This document shows, piece by piece, positions 41,394 through 52,257 of a stretch of 64,000 nucleotides of DNA. How positions within the stretch are numbered: position 1 is the first letter of the stretch; each line of letters starts with the position of its first letter. A model generated the notes under the pieces. It was not told the DNA's origin and made no database searches. It was given only the letters and a program-made list of their open reading frames with translations. The position numbers were made by a program, and so were the translations under genes. Source of the stretch: Streptomyces echinatus. GTDB lineage: Bacteria; Actinomycetota; Actinomycetes; Streptomycetales; Streptomycetaceae. Location: positions 186,001 through 250,000 of the forward strand of contig NZ_JACHJK010000009.1 in assembly GCF_014203595.1 (NCBI RefSeq), read 5' to 3'.

Positions 41394-42571
41394 GCCGTCC
41401 TCCTCGGGGGTTCCGGAAGCCGCTGGAGGACCGCCGCCAGGCTGCGCGCCGTGGTCGCCCAGCCGTCGAGCGCGGCGCGGCGGCCCCGGGCCGCGGCCTT
41501 GAGGCGGCGGCGTACGTCGGGTTCGCCGAACCAGCCGCGCAGTTCGGCGGCGAGCGCGGCGGGGTCCTCCGGCGGGACGAGGATGCCGGGCACCCCGCCG
41601 TCCGGCGCACGGCCGACCGCCTCGGGCAGGCCGCCCACGTCGGTCGCGAGGACCGGGATGCCGCGGGCCAGCGCCTCGGTCACCGCCATGCCGTAGGTCT
41701 CGGCGTAGGAGGTGAGGACCATCAGGTCGGCCGTGGCGTAGGCGGCGTCGAGGTCGGCGCCGGACCGCGGGCCGGTCAGGCGCAGCCGGTCGGTGAGGCC
41801 GTACCGGGCGATCAGCTCGCGGAGGTGGGCCACGTACGCGGGGTCGTGGCCGAGGCCGCCGACGCACTCGCAGACCCACGGCAGGTCCCGGACCGAGGCG
41901 AGCGCCTCCACCAGCCGGTGCTGGCCCTTGCGCGGGGTCACGGCGGCCACGCACAGCAGCCGGGAGACGCCGTCGGTGCCGGGCGCGAGGGGCGCGATGT
42001 CGGCGCCGGGGGCGGCCACATGCACCCGGTCGGGTGCGAGCCCGTGGTGGGAGACGAGCCGGCGCACCGCCCAGTCGCTGGTGGCGATCACCGCGGGGAC
42101 GGCGCGCAGCACCGTCCGCTCGCGGGTGTCCAGGTCGGCGGCGACGGCCGGGTCCAGGCCGGTCTCGTCGCCGAGCGGCAGATGGACGAGGACCGCGAGG
42201 CGCAGCCGCCCGGCCTCGGGTAGGACGGTCTCCGGGACGCCGCAGGCGACGATGCCGTCGAGGAGGACGACCGAGTCGTCCGGGAGGTCCCGCAGCGTGC
42301 GGGCGAGCTCCTCGCGGGCGGCGCCGTCCGGGCGCGGCCAGCCGCCGGGTACGGCGTGCCGGGCGACCTGCCAGCCGAAGCCGGGCAGGTCCAGGCAGAT
42401 CCGGCGGTCGTAGGCGTTGCCGCCGCTCGGCGCGGCCGGGTCGTCGACACCGCCCGGCATCACGAAGTGCACGGTGCGCAGGGACATGGGGGTGAGTCCG
42501 GCGTTCTCGGCGGGGATCGGCTGCACGGGCACGTAGGTGAGGCGTGCCCGCTCCACGGTCAGGTCGGTCAC
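41390..42571 (-). CDS. GT4-type glycosyltransferase of the pterin-like cluster
   Basis: This 393-residue GT-B enzyme has an acceptor domain with HFVMPGGVDDPAAPSGGNAYDRRICLDLPGFGW and a donor domain with LCVAAVTPRKGQHRLVEAL, LTSYAETYGMAVTEALARGIPVLATDVGG, the typical E-x7-E region. Start is GTG 42571, overlapping the PTPS-like stop (GTGA) with no ribosome site of its own, so translation is coupled. It probably adds a hexose to the product or to a lipid acceptor. Confidence 0.9.
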   Translation of the reverse strand: MTDLTVERARLTYVPVQPIPAENAGLTPMSLRTVHFVMPGGVDDPAAPSGGNAYDRRICLDLPGFGWQVARHAVPGGWPRPDGAAREELARTLRDLPDDSVVLLDGIVACGVPETVLPEAGRLRLAVLVHLPLGDETGLDPAVAADLDTRERTVLRAVPAVIATSDWAVRRLVSHHGLAPDRVHVAAPGADIAPLAPGTDGVSRLLCVAAVTPRKGQHRLVEALASVRDLPWVCECVGGLGHDPAYVAHLRELIARYGLTDRLRLTGPRSGADLDAAYATADLMVLTSYAETYGMAVTEALARGIPVLATDVGGLPEAVGRAPDGGVPGILVPPEDPAALAAELRGWFGEPDVRRRLKAAARGRRAALDGWATTARSLAAVLQRLPEPPRRTA

Positions 42572-42966
42572 AGGCCACGCTCGTAACTCGCCCAGGCGAT
42601 GTGCGACTCGTGCAGGGTGACCGACACCCCCGACAGGCCCTTGGCCCCCTCCCCCAGGACGCCCTTGTGGACGCGTTCCACGAGCCGGTCGGCGATGACC
42701 TTGGCGAGGAACTCGGTGGAGGTGTTGACGCCGGCGAACTCGGGTTCGTCGTCGAGGTTGCGGTAGTTCAGCTCGGCGGTGATGGCGCCCAGCTCCTGCG
42801 TGGCCAGACCGATGTCGACCACGATGTTGTCCTCGTCCAACTGCTCGCGGCGGAACGTCGCGTCCACGAGGAACGTGGCGCCGTGCAGTCGCTGCGCGGG
42901 CCCGAACACCTCGCCGCGGAAGCTGTGGGCGATCATGATGTGATCGCGGACGGTGATGCTGAACAA
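42568..42966 (-). CDS. PTPS/QueD-fold protein with altered active site
   Basis: This 132-residue T-fold protein resembles 6-pyruvoyl-tetrahydropterin synthase. Canonical members bind zinc with one His plus the HxH of HGHNY, and use a Cys four residues before it. Here His14 and His28 are present, but the second His of HGH is Ala30 (LHGATF) and the Cys position is Ala24. The pterin-anchoring Glu (Glu120 in VTLHES) is kept. I recall that the S. coelicolor homologue was described with no zinc and no catalytic triad. TTG 42966 follows GGAGGG and is a strong start. First of a four-gene coupled set. Confidence 0.88.
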   Translation of the reverse strand: MFSITVRDHIMIAHSFRGEVFGPAQRLHGATFLVDATFRREQLDEDNIVVDIGLATQELGAITAELNYRNLDDEPEFAGVNTSTEFLAKVIADRLVERVHKGVLGEGAKGLSGVSVTLHESHIAWASYERGL

Positions 42967-43091
42967 CGGACGACCCTCCAGGTGCGGCGCGTCTGGTCCC
43001 CCCGCCCTTGCCCGCAGGGGGATGCCGTGTAGTACGGCTCTTCGCTTCCCCCTGTTCAGCCGTGTCTCACTCTTTTCTCAGGTCAGGCCGT

Positions 43092-44066
43092 CTACGGGTA
43101 CCGGACCCGGTGACACAGGGCGGGGATCTCGCCGGATGCCAGCCGGGGCAGGACGGAGGGGAGTTCCTCGAAGGCGCTCTCCGAGGTGATGAGGGCGTCC
43201 AGCGCGGGGTCGGCGAGCAGGTCCAGGGCGAGCGCCATCCGGTCGGCGTAGCCGCGGCCGGCCCGGGCGGCCGGGGAGACGGTGCCGACCTGGCTGCTGC
43301 GCACGGTGAGCCGGCGGGAGTGGAACGCCTCGCCGAGCGGCAGGGCCACGGTCCGGTCGCCGTACCAGCTCATCTCGACGACGGTGCCCTCCGGGGCGAG
43401 CAGCTGCAGGGCCCGGGCGAGGCCGACCTCGCTGGCGCTGGCGTGCACGACGAGGTCGCGGTCGCCGAGGGCGTCGGCGGGCGCGGCGAAGTCGACGCCG
43501 AGCGCCTCGGCGGTCTTCGCCCGGGCCGGGTCGGCGTCGACCAACTGCAGCCGGACGCCCGGGAAGCGGGCGAGCAGCGCGGCGACCGCGCAGCCGACCA
43601 TGCCGCCGCCGATCACCGTGATCCGGTCGCCGATCAGCGGCGCCGCGTCCCACAGGGCGTTCACGGCGGTCTCGACGGTGCCGGCGAGCACGGCCCGTTC
43701 GGCGGGCACGCGCTCGGGCACCACGGTGACGGCGCTCACCGGAACGACGTAACGGCTCTGGTGCGGATACAGGCAGAAGACCGTACGGCCCAGCAGGGCC
43801 GCCGGGCCCTCCTCCACCACGCCGACGCTGAGGTAGCCGTACTTGACCGGTCCGGGGAAGTCGCCCTCCTGGAACGGCGCCCGCATCACGGCGTGCTGGC
43901 TCTCGGGCACCCCGCCGCGGAAGACGAGCGTCTCCGTTCCCCGGCTGACTCCGGAGTACAGGGCGCGCACCAGGACCTCGTCCTCGGCGGGCGCCGCGAG
44001 GGTGACGTCGCGCAGCTCTCCGTGGCCGGGTGAGCGGAGCCAGAACGCGCGGGCCGACCGGTTCAT
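43092..44066 (-). CDS. MDR-superfamily dehydrogenase, BchC-like
   Basis: This 324-residue medium-chain dehydrogenase has a GroES-like N-domain (LVRALYSGVSRGTETLVFRG, in the style of BchC and related enzymes, where the zinc Cys of GICGTD is absent) and a Rossmann domain IGDRITVIGGGMVGCAVAALLARFPGV. The zinc-binding Cys/His triad is not visible, so it may be zinc-independent. ATG 44066 is used because AGGAGG ends six bases before it; a nearer ATG at 44072 abuts the site. It is upstream of and co-directional with the PTPS-like gene by 125 bases. Confidence 0.85.
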   Translation of the reverse strand: MNRSARAFWLRSPGHGELRDVTLAAPAEDEVLVRALYSGVSRGTETLVFRGGVPESQHAVMRAPFQEGDFPGPVKYGYLSVGVVEEGPAALLGRTVFCLYPHQSRYVVPVSAVTVVPERVPAERAVLAGTVETAVNALWDAAPLIGDRITVIGGGMVGCAVAALLARFPGVRLQLVDADPARAKTAEALGVDFAAPADALGDRDLVVHASASEVGLARALQLLAPEGTVVEMSWYGDRTVALPLGEAFHSRRLTVRSSQVGTVSPAARAGRGYADRMALALDLLADPALDALITSESAFEELPSVLPRLASGEIPALCHRVRYP

Positions 44067-44173
44067 CGGCATCCTCCTGAACGATCGGGAAGTTGTTCAC
44101 GTACCGAGTTGTGCACAGGCCGCGCACAGTACGCGGCGTTGATCGACTCTGTCACTCGTCCGGAGGGTGTGCG

Positions 44174-44947
44174 GTGGCCCTGAACAACACGTATGAGGCG
44201 AGGCTCCAGCAGGAGACCGCGGTGGGAGCGGGCGTGCAGATCCTGCTGCTGGCCCTGCTCGGCCCGGCGATCGGCATGGGGCCGGCCGGCTGGCTGACGG
44301 GGCTCGCCTTCGCGTTCGCCACCTGGGCGGTCCTCTCCCGCGCCCTGCACCGGTCCCGGCTGCGCTCCTTCGGCCCCGCGAACCGGGTCACGCTCGGCCG
44401 GGCCACCCTGGTCGGCGGGGTGACCGCGCTGGTCGCGGACTCCTTCCGGAGCGCGCCGCCGGTGACGCTCCTGGTCTCCCTGACCGCGGTGGCCCTGCTG
44501 CTGGACGGGGTGGACGGCAAGGTGGCCCGCCGCACCGGAACGTCGAGCGCGCTCGGCGCCCGTTTCGACATGGAGGTCGACGCGTTCCTGATCCTGGTGC
44601 TCAGCGTTTATGTGTCGACACAGCTCGGGCCGTGGGTGCTGCTGATCGGCGGCATGCGCTACGCGTTCGTCGCCGCGGCCCGGGTCGCGCCCTGGCTGAC
44701 CGCCCCGCTGCCGCCGTCCTTCGCCCGCAAGACCGTCGCCGCGATCCAGGGCGTCTGCCTGCTCGTCGCGGGAGCGGAGCTGCTGCCCGGCCCGGCGAAC
44801 CTGGCGATCACACTCCTGGCCCTGGGCTCCCTGGTGTGGTCGTTCGGCCGGGACGTGCTGTGGCTTTGGCGGAACTCCCGTGTGCCGGCGCGGGTACCGG
44901 CCGAGCAGCCGCGGCAGCTGCTGGAACTGGAGCTGGCGGCGCGCTGA
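44174..44947 (+). CDS. CDP-alcohol phosphatidyltransferase family protein
   Basis: This 257-residue integral membrane enzyme has the complete family signature D-x2-DG-x2-AR-x8-G-x3-D-x3-D in LDGVDGKVARRTGTSSALG followed by ARFDMEVD, and five or six membrane spans. It transfers a phosphoalcohol between CDP-alcohol and another alcohol, usually to make a phospholipid head group. GTG 44174 has GGAGG seven bases upstream. It is divergent from the dehydrogenase, with a perfect terminator after it. In context it could attach the cluster's product to a lipid, but this is inferred from position only. Confidence 0.9.
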   Translation: MALNNTYEARLQQETAVGAGVQILLLALLGPAIGMGPAGWLTGLAFAFATWAVLSRALHRSRLRSFGPANRVTLGRATLVGGVTALVADSFRSAPPVTLLVSLTAVALLLDGVDGKVARRTGTSSALGARFDMEVDAFLILVLSVYVSTQLGPWVLLIGGMRYAFVAAARVAPWLTAPLPPSFARKTVAAIQGVCLLVAGAELLPGPANLAITLLALGSLVWSFGRDVLWLWRNSRVPARVPAEQPRQLLELELAAR

Positions 44948-44960
44948 GCGCGGACGGCGG

Positions 44961-44993
44961 GAGGGCCCGGACCGGCGAACGGTCCGGGCCCTC
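44961..44993 (+). terminator. Strong hairpin terminator
   Basis: A perfect 14-bp stem GAGGGCCCGGACCG (44961-44974) and CGGTCCGGGCCCTC (44980-44993), loop GCGAA, starts 14 bases past the CDP-alcohol transferase stop. Confidence 0.85.
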
Positions 44994-45080
44994 GCGCACG
45001 CGGGGAGCGCGCCGTCGCGGTCCCCGCCGCCCTTCCTCCCCGGCCGGCACCGAAACGGGCCGGCGAGGGCTGGCGGCGGA

Positions 45081-45413
45081 CTACATCCTGCGGATGAACC
45101 CCAACACCGGTACCTGCCCGGCGTTCAGCAGCCGCCGGGACGCCGAGATCACCCTCGGCATCCACCGCCGGGTGCCGGTGTTCGTGCACGAGTCGCGCGC
45201 GGACGGCAGGGGCGTGACCCAGCCCAGTTCGTGCCGGCTCACCAGATCCACGGGCAGCGCCTCGGCGCCGTGCACCGCGCCGAGCAGGGCGCCGGTGAAA
45301 CAGGCCACGGACCCACCGCCGTAAACCTCGGCAGACACCGGAGAACGCCCCGCTTCCATGCGCCAGGCGGCGGCCGGCATGGTGTCGGCCGCCGCCTGGC
45401 GGAAGGGATTCAT
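45081..45413 (-). pseudogene. Remnant of an ADP-ribosylglycohydrolase
   Basis: A 110-residue frame keeps the family's C-terminal motif AEVYGGGSVACFTGALLGAVHGAEALP, close to the GNDADTVAAITGALAGAYYG-type segment, followed by VDLVSRHELGWV. The N-terminal two-thirds, including the catalytic metal-binding Asp residues, is missing, and the tail is scrambled. It is a gene fragment between the CDP-alcohol transferase and the transpeptidase. Confidence 0.6.
45361..45401. terminator. Perfect 16-bp hairpin downstream of the transpeptidase
   Basis: CGCCAGGCGGCGGCCG (45361-45376) and its exact complement (45386-45401) with a 9-base loop lie 41 bases past the transpeptidase stop, inside the glycohydrolase remnant. 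It may act as the transpeptidase terminator. Confidence 0.65.
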
Positions 45414-45441
45414 GTTCGGATGCGTGGAACGGAGCCTCGCA

Positions 45442-46677
45442 TCAGTTGGCCGCGCTGCCCGCGACCCACTCGCCCCACGGCATGTTCCAGTCGCTGAGGC
45501 CGTTGTCCGGGGCCAGCGTGGTCTTGTCGTCGGAGTTCTTGACGATCACGACGTCACCGATCATCGAGTGGTCGAAGAACCACGCCGCGGGCTGCTTGCT
45601 GTCGCCGCCGCCCTTGACGTCCTTCAGCCCCACGCAGCCGTGGCTGGTGTTGGCCTTGCCGAAGATCGAGTCGGCGCCCCAGTAGTTGCCGTGGATGAAC
45701 GTGCCCGAGTCGGACAGGCGCATGGCGTGCGGTACGGCCGCGATGTTGTACGAGGGCTTGCCGTCCTTCTCCGTGATGTTGACGCTCGCGGCGTCCATAC
45801 GGATGTGCCGGAACTTCTCGGAGATGACCATCTGGCCGTTGTACGTCGGGTGCTCGGGGCTGCCGGACGAGATCGGTATGGTCTTGATCTTCTTGCCGTC
45901 CCGCACGACGGTCATCCGCTTCGTCTTGGCGTCGACCGTGCTGATCTGGCTCCGGCCGATCTTGAACGTGACCGTCTTCCGGACACCGTCGAGGTTCAGC
46001 CGGACGGTGACGGTGGAGCCGGGCTTCCAGTACTGCTCGGGGCGGAAGTCCAGGCGGCCGTCGCCCAGCCAGTGGCCGACGACGCGCTGGCCGCTGCTGG
46101 AGCTGACCTGGATCTCCGACTGCACGGCGGCCTTGTCGGTGACCGCCTTGTCGAAGGTGAACGTCACCGGCATGCCCACGCCGACGGTCGAGCCGTCCTG
46201 GGGAGAGAGGTGCCCGATGAAGTCGTTCGCCGGGGAGACCGTGGCTATCGTGGCGTTCTCGGTCGCGGAGCGGCCCTTGGCGTCCTCGGCCTCCGCGGCG
46301 ACCTGGTACGTGGTGGCCCGCTTCAGCGGACTGTCCGGCTTCCACGATGTGCCGTCCGCGGACAGCGTGCCCGGGATCTCGGCGCCGGTCGCGACGGCGG
46401 TCATGGTGACCCTGGTGAGCTTTCCGTTACTGACGGTGACCCTGACGGGGTCGTCGATCGCGACGCCGCGGGCGCTCCGCCCGGACGTGATCGTCACATG
46501 GGCATCGGAAGCGTCCTGGGCGGCCGGCTGAGCCACTGGAGCAGGCGTTCCGCTTGTGGCGTCGGTGTCGCCGGTGGCGGCGTTACCGGTGCCGGCGAGG
46601 GCCGTAACCGCGAGCACGCCGCCGACAACACCGGCCGCGACCGTCAGCTTGGTCTGCCGTTTGCGCGCCGTGTTCAA
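45442..46677 (-). CDS. L,D-transpeptidase with Ig-like domains
   Basis: This 411-residue cell-wall enzyme cross-links peptidoglycan 3-3 peptide bridges outside the membrane. An N-terminal hydrophobic segment (KLTVAAGVVGGVLAVTALA) is a signal peptide or anchor. Two Ig-like domains follow (about residues 50-140 and 145-255), then a YkuD catalytic domain with HGNYW and the nucleophile motif SHGCVGLKD. The TTG at 46677 is preferred because GGGAG precedes it by six bases; a GTG at 46734 lacks a site. The Ig-Ig-YkuD arrangement is the mycobacterial LdtMt2-like class. Confidence 0.92.
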   Translation of the reverse strand: MNTARKRQTKLTVAAGVVGGVLAVTALAGTGNAATGDTDATSGTPAPVAQPAAQDASDAHVTITSGRSARGVAIDDPVRVTVSNGKLTRVTMTAVATGAEIPGTLSADGTSWKPDSPLKRATTYQVAAEAEDAKGRSATENATIATVSPANDFIGHLSPQDGSTVGVGMPVTFTFDKAVTDKAAVQSEIQVSSSSGQRVVGHWLGDGRLDFRPEQYWKPGSTVTVRLNLDGVRKTVTFKIGRSQISTVDAKTKRMTVVRDGKKIKTIPISSGSPEHPTYNGQMVISEKFRHIRMDAASVNITEKDGKPSYNIAAVPHAMRLSDSGTFIHGNYWGADSIFGKANTSHGCVGLKDVKGGGDSKQPAAWFFDHSMIGDVVIVKNSDDKTTLAPDNGLSDWNMPWGEWVAGSAAN

Positions 46678-46752
46678 ACGCTTCTCCCTACCCTTGGGTT
46701 CCCGAGTGCCTACAGATGGTTGCTTAAGGAACACAACCAGCCGTTCCCGTCA

Positions 46753-46758
46753 TTTATA
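46753..46758 (-). promoter_or_regulatory. AT-rich promoter region of the transpeptidase
   Basis: Read on the minus strand, TATAAA occurs about 75 bases before the TTG start in the one AT-rich island here (46753-46790). No clear -35 is visible. A longer structured leader or riboswitch was looked for and not recognised. Confidence 0.3.
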
Positions 46759-46864
46759 CCCACTTGCATGACCTAAATGGGGCAATAGTGGTGAAGGCCA
46801 CCTGCCGCCGAGGGCGGGGCGGTGACCCATGAGCCGCCCGCCCGCCGCCCCGGGGGCGCGCCCG

Positions 46865-48781
46865 TCAGCCCTTCTGCTCCACCCGCACCCAGTCCACCTC
46901 CGCCTGCACTCCCCCGCCCGCGATCCGGTCCACGCTGGACTGCGGCAGGCCCCAGTAGGGGGCGGTGACCTTGTTCCAGCCGGCCGGGTAGGCGCCGCCG
47001 AGGGCGAGGTTCAGGATGACGTACTGGTCGTGGTCGTAGACCCATTGACCGCGGGTGGACTCCAGCTTGTCGCGGGTCGTCTCCTGGACCAGGCGGTCGT
47101 CGACGTGGAAGCGCAGCGCCGTCGGGGTCCATTCGACGGCGTAGGTGTGCCACTGGTCGGCCGTGCCGCCGTTCGGATAGGTCTGGCGCGCACCGATGTT
47201 GCCGTCGGCCGAGTAACCGGGGCCGTGCAGGGCCGTGCTGGTCCAGTCCGGGTAGCCGATGTTCTCCATGATGTCGGTCTCGCCGGAGGCGGGCCAGGAG
47301 ACGGCGGGGTCGTCGACGTCGCTGCCGAGCAGCCAGAAGGCCGGCCAGAAGCCGTCGCCGACCGGCAGTTTCATCCGGGCGCTGACCTTGCCGTACCTGA
47401 AGTCGAAGTGGGTGTGGGTGTCGACGCGGCCGGAGGTGAAGTCGTAGGTGCCGCCGCCCGCCCGGGTGCAGCCCTTGCAGTACTTCGCCTTCAGGAGCAG
47501 GGTGCCGTTCTGCGTGCTGATGTTGTCGGTGGAGTCCGTGTACGCCTGGGACTCGCCGTTGACCGGGCCCATCTCCGTGCCGGTGCGCACCACCCGCCAC
47601 TTGGAGCGGTCGAGGGCGGCGCCGGTGAAGTCGTCGAAGAAGGTGGTGCGGTAGCCGCCCGGCTGGTCGGCGGGGAGGGCTCGGTAGGCGGCGGAGGCGC
47701 TGCCGCCCGTGCCCCACACCTCGAACTCGTAGAGCGAGTAGCCGAACTGGGCGGTGGCGGGTGCCGGGTTGTAGAAGGAGCGGCGTTCCTTGCCGACCAT
47801 GCGGACGTAGCGGCCGGTCGCGGGTGACGGGAGCCTGACCGAGTCGTGTACGCCGGCCGCGTCGCCCGGCGCCTTGACGTTGCCGCGGCGGGCGGCGATG
47901 TCGGCGGCCGACGGCTCGTAGACCGTGCGCCAGGTGCTGTTGTCGTCGGACACCTGGAGCAGGTAGTCGACCGCGTAGGCCGACTCCCAGTACAGGTCGA
48001 CCGTGTCGATGACCGACCGGCCGCCGAGGTCCACCGACACCCACCGGTCCTTGTTCCAGTCGCTCGACCAGCGGCTGGTGTCCCCCTTGAGGTCGGCGGG
48101 CCGGCCGCCGTCCGTGAGGAACGCCGGTGAGTGCCCCGCGTCCTGGTAGTAGTTCGCGTAGGCCGGGTGGTTCAGGGCGAGGTTGGTGCGGGTGGTGGAC
48201 GCGGGGGCCGGTTCGCCGCCGTAGACCTTGAGGCTCCACAGCGAGTAGCCGTAGGGGGTGGCGCGTTCCAGGCCGCGCAGGCGGACGTAGCGGCCGGTGA
48301 CCTCCCGCGGATAGGCGTGCGCGGTGACCGGGCCTCCGGTGCCGGCGGTCTCGGTGTAGAACGGCGTCCAGTCGGTGCCGTTCGTCGAGACCTCCAGGAC
48401 GTAGCGCCTGCCGTAGGCCGCCTCCCAGTCGAGGACGACCCGGTCGACCCGGATCACGGAGCCGAGGTCGACGCGGATCCAGGCGTCGTCGGCGAAGTCG
48501 CTGGACCAGCGGGTGGCGCCGTTGCCGTCGAGGGCGAGGCCGGGGGCGGTGCCGGCGTTCTCGCTGCCGGAGGCGGTGACGGCGGCCGGGTTCGCCGCGT
48601 ACGCGGCGGCGGCGCGGTCGGTGTCCCAGCCGGCGGCCGCGGAGGCGGGAGCCGGGGCCGCGTGCGCGGGAGCCGGGGCCGCGGAGGCGGGCGCGGAGAG
48701 CACCGGGCCCGTGCACAGCAGGGCCGTGGCGGCGAGGGCGGCGAGCGGGGTGCGGGGGTTGTGGGAGGCACGGGAAGGCAT
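46865..48781 (-). CDS. Secreted GH16 glucanase with two discoidin-type modules
   Basis: This 638-residue extracellular enzyme has a signal peptide (LAALAATALLCTGPVLSAPASA), two F5/8-C (CBM32-like) modules at about residues 60-190 (ATRWSSDFADDAWIRVDLG) and 200-360 (SRWSSDWNKDRWVSVDLG), and a C-terminal GH16 domain with catalytic ETDIMEN. GGAGA lies five bases before ATG 48781. The product likely attacks beta-1,3-glucan such as laminarin or fungal wall. Next to the ABC/GH1 operon it could release the imported oligosaccharides. A 17-bp direct repeat lies upstream. Confidence 0.93.
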   Translation of the reverse strand: MPSRASHNPRTPLAALAATALLCTGPVLSAPASAAPAPAHAAPAPASAAAGWDTDRAAAAYAANPAAVTASGSENAGTAPGLALDGNGATRWSSDFADDAWIRVDLGSVIRVDRVVLDWEAAYGRRYVLEVSTNGTDWTPFYTETAGTGGPVTAHAYPREVTGRYVRLRGLERATPYGYSLWSLKVYGGEPAPASTTRTNLALNHPAYANYYQDAGHSPAFLTDGGRPADLKGDTSRWSSDWNKDRWVSVDLGGRSVIDTVDLYWESAYAVDYLLQVSDDNSTWRTVYEPSAADIAARRGNVKAPGDAAGVHDSVRLPSPATGRYVRMVGKERRSFYNPAPATAQFGYSLYEFEVWGTGGSASAAYRALPADQPGGYRTTFFDDFTGAALDRSKWRVVRTGTEMGPVNGESQAYTDSTDNISTQNGTLLLKAKYCKGCTRAGGGTYDFTSGRVDTHTHFDFRYGKVSARMKLPVGDGFWPAFWLLGSDVDDPAVSWPASGETDIMENIGYPDWTSTALHGPGYSADGNIGARQTYPNGGTADQWHTYAVEWTPTALRFHVDDRLVQETTRDKLESTRGQWVYDHDQYVILNLALGGAYPAGWNKVTAPYWGLPQSSVDRIAGGGVQAEVDWVRVEQKG

Positions 48782-48840
48782 GCGGCTCTCCTTGTGGGGC
48801 GGAGGTGCACGGGCGGTGCAGCGGCGCGCGGTTCTGTCGT

Positions 48841-48891
48841 GCTCATGACAGGCAGATGCTCATGACCTGCAGATGCTCATGACCTGCAGCG
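48841..48891. repeat. Three 17-bp direct repeats upstream of GH16
   Basis: Units starting GCTCATGACCTGCAG occur at 48841, 48858 and 48875, the first and last degenerate. They lie 60-110 bases before the GH16 start. Possible activator or repressor sites; nothing else identifies them. Confidence 0.65.
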
Positions 48892-48940
48892 GAGCCACGG
48901 CCCCGCGGCGGTCACGGCTCGGGGCCCTCGGGGGTGGTGC

Positions 48941-48980
48941 GGGCCGGTGGACACGGCTCCCCGCGCGTGTCCACCGGCCC
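48941..48980 (-). terminator. Terminator of the beta-glucoside operon
   Basis: A perfect 15-bp stem GGGCCGGTGGACACG/CGTGTCCACCGGCCC (48941-48955, 48966-48980) with a 10-base loop lies 15 bases past the GH1 stop. Confidence 0.8.
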
Positions 48981-48994
48981 GGTCCGGGCCGGGC

Positions 48995-50359
<1,365 letters not shown>

Positions 50360-50388
50360 GGAGGTTCCTTCGTGATCAGGGGTGGTGG

Positions 50389-51262
50389 TCACTTGACGGC
50401 GCCCGCCGTCAGGCCCGCGACGAGATAGCGCTGGAGCAGCAGGAAGCCGGCCACCACGGGCACGCTGACGACCAGCGAGGCGGCCATGATCTGGTTCCAG
50501 TAGACGTCGCTGAGGGTGGAGTAGCCCTGGAGGCCCACGGCGAGGGTGCGGGTGGTGTCGTTGGTCATGACGGACGCGAAGAGCACCTCGCCCCACGCGG
50601 TCATGAAGGCGTAGACGGCGACCGCGACGATGCCGGGGACCGCGGCCGGTACGACGATCCTGAGCAGGGCGCCGAACGGGCCGCAGCCGTCCACCAGCGC
50701 CGCCTCGTCCAGATCGCGCGGTACCGAGTCGAAGTAGCCGATCAGCATCCAGATGGAGAACGGCAGCGAGAAGGTGAGATAGGTGAGGATCAGGCCGCCG
50801 CGGGAGCCGAACAGGGCGATGCCGGTGGCGTTGCCGATGTTGACGTAGATCAGGAACAGCGGGAGGAGGAAGAGGATGCCCGGGAACATCTGCGTCGACA
50901 GCACGGTCACCGTGAAGACGCGCTTGCCGCGGAAGTCGTAGCGGCTGACGGCGTAGGCCGCGAACACGGCGATGACGACCGAGGCGATCGTCGCCGCGCC
51001 GGCCACGATGAGCGAGTTCACGAAGTACTTCGCGAGCGGGACCGTCGACCAGATGTCGATGTACGGGCGGACGGTCAGACCGCTCGGCAGCCAGCGGAAC
51101 TTGCCGGTGACGTCCGCGAGCGGCTTCAGCGAGCTGGAGACCATCACGTACACCGGGATCAGCACGAACCCGGTGAGCAGGGTGAGGAAGATCCGCCGGG
51201 ACCACAGGAACGACCGGGGCGGGGCCATCGGCGAGCGGGTGCCGGGCACCGGCGAGCGGGTG

Positions 51263-51270
<8 letters not shown>
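50389..51270 (-). CDS. ABC sugar permease, MalG-like
   Basis: This 293-residue inner-membrane subunit of a sugar importer has six predicted spans and the ATPase-contact EAA motif DEAALVDGCGPFGALLRIVVPA. GGAGGG is seven bases upstream of the ATG, and the 5' end overlaps the partner permease gene by eight bases. The importer lacks its own ATPase, as in many Streptomyces sugar systems served by a shared MsiK. Confidence 0.95.
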
Positions 51271-52249
<979 letters not shown>

Positions 52250-52257
52250 CTTCCGGA

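Noticed and set aside
42568..42966. Functional PTPS or queuosine QueD
   Set aside because: The catalytic Cys and one zinc His are absent.
46678..46864. Riboswitch before the L,D-transpeptidase
   Set aside because: Cyclic-di-AMP riboswitches control some cell-wall genes in Streptomyces, but I could not recognise the conserved core here and the leader is short.
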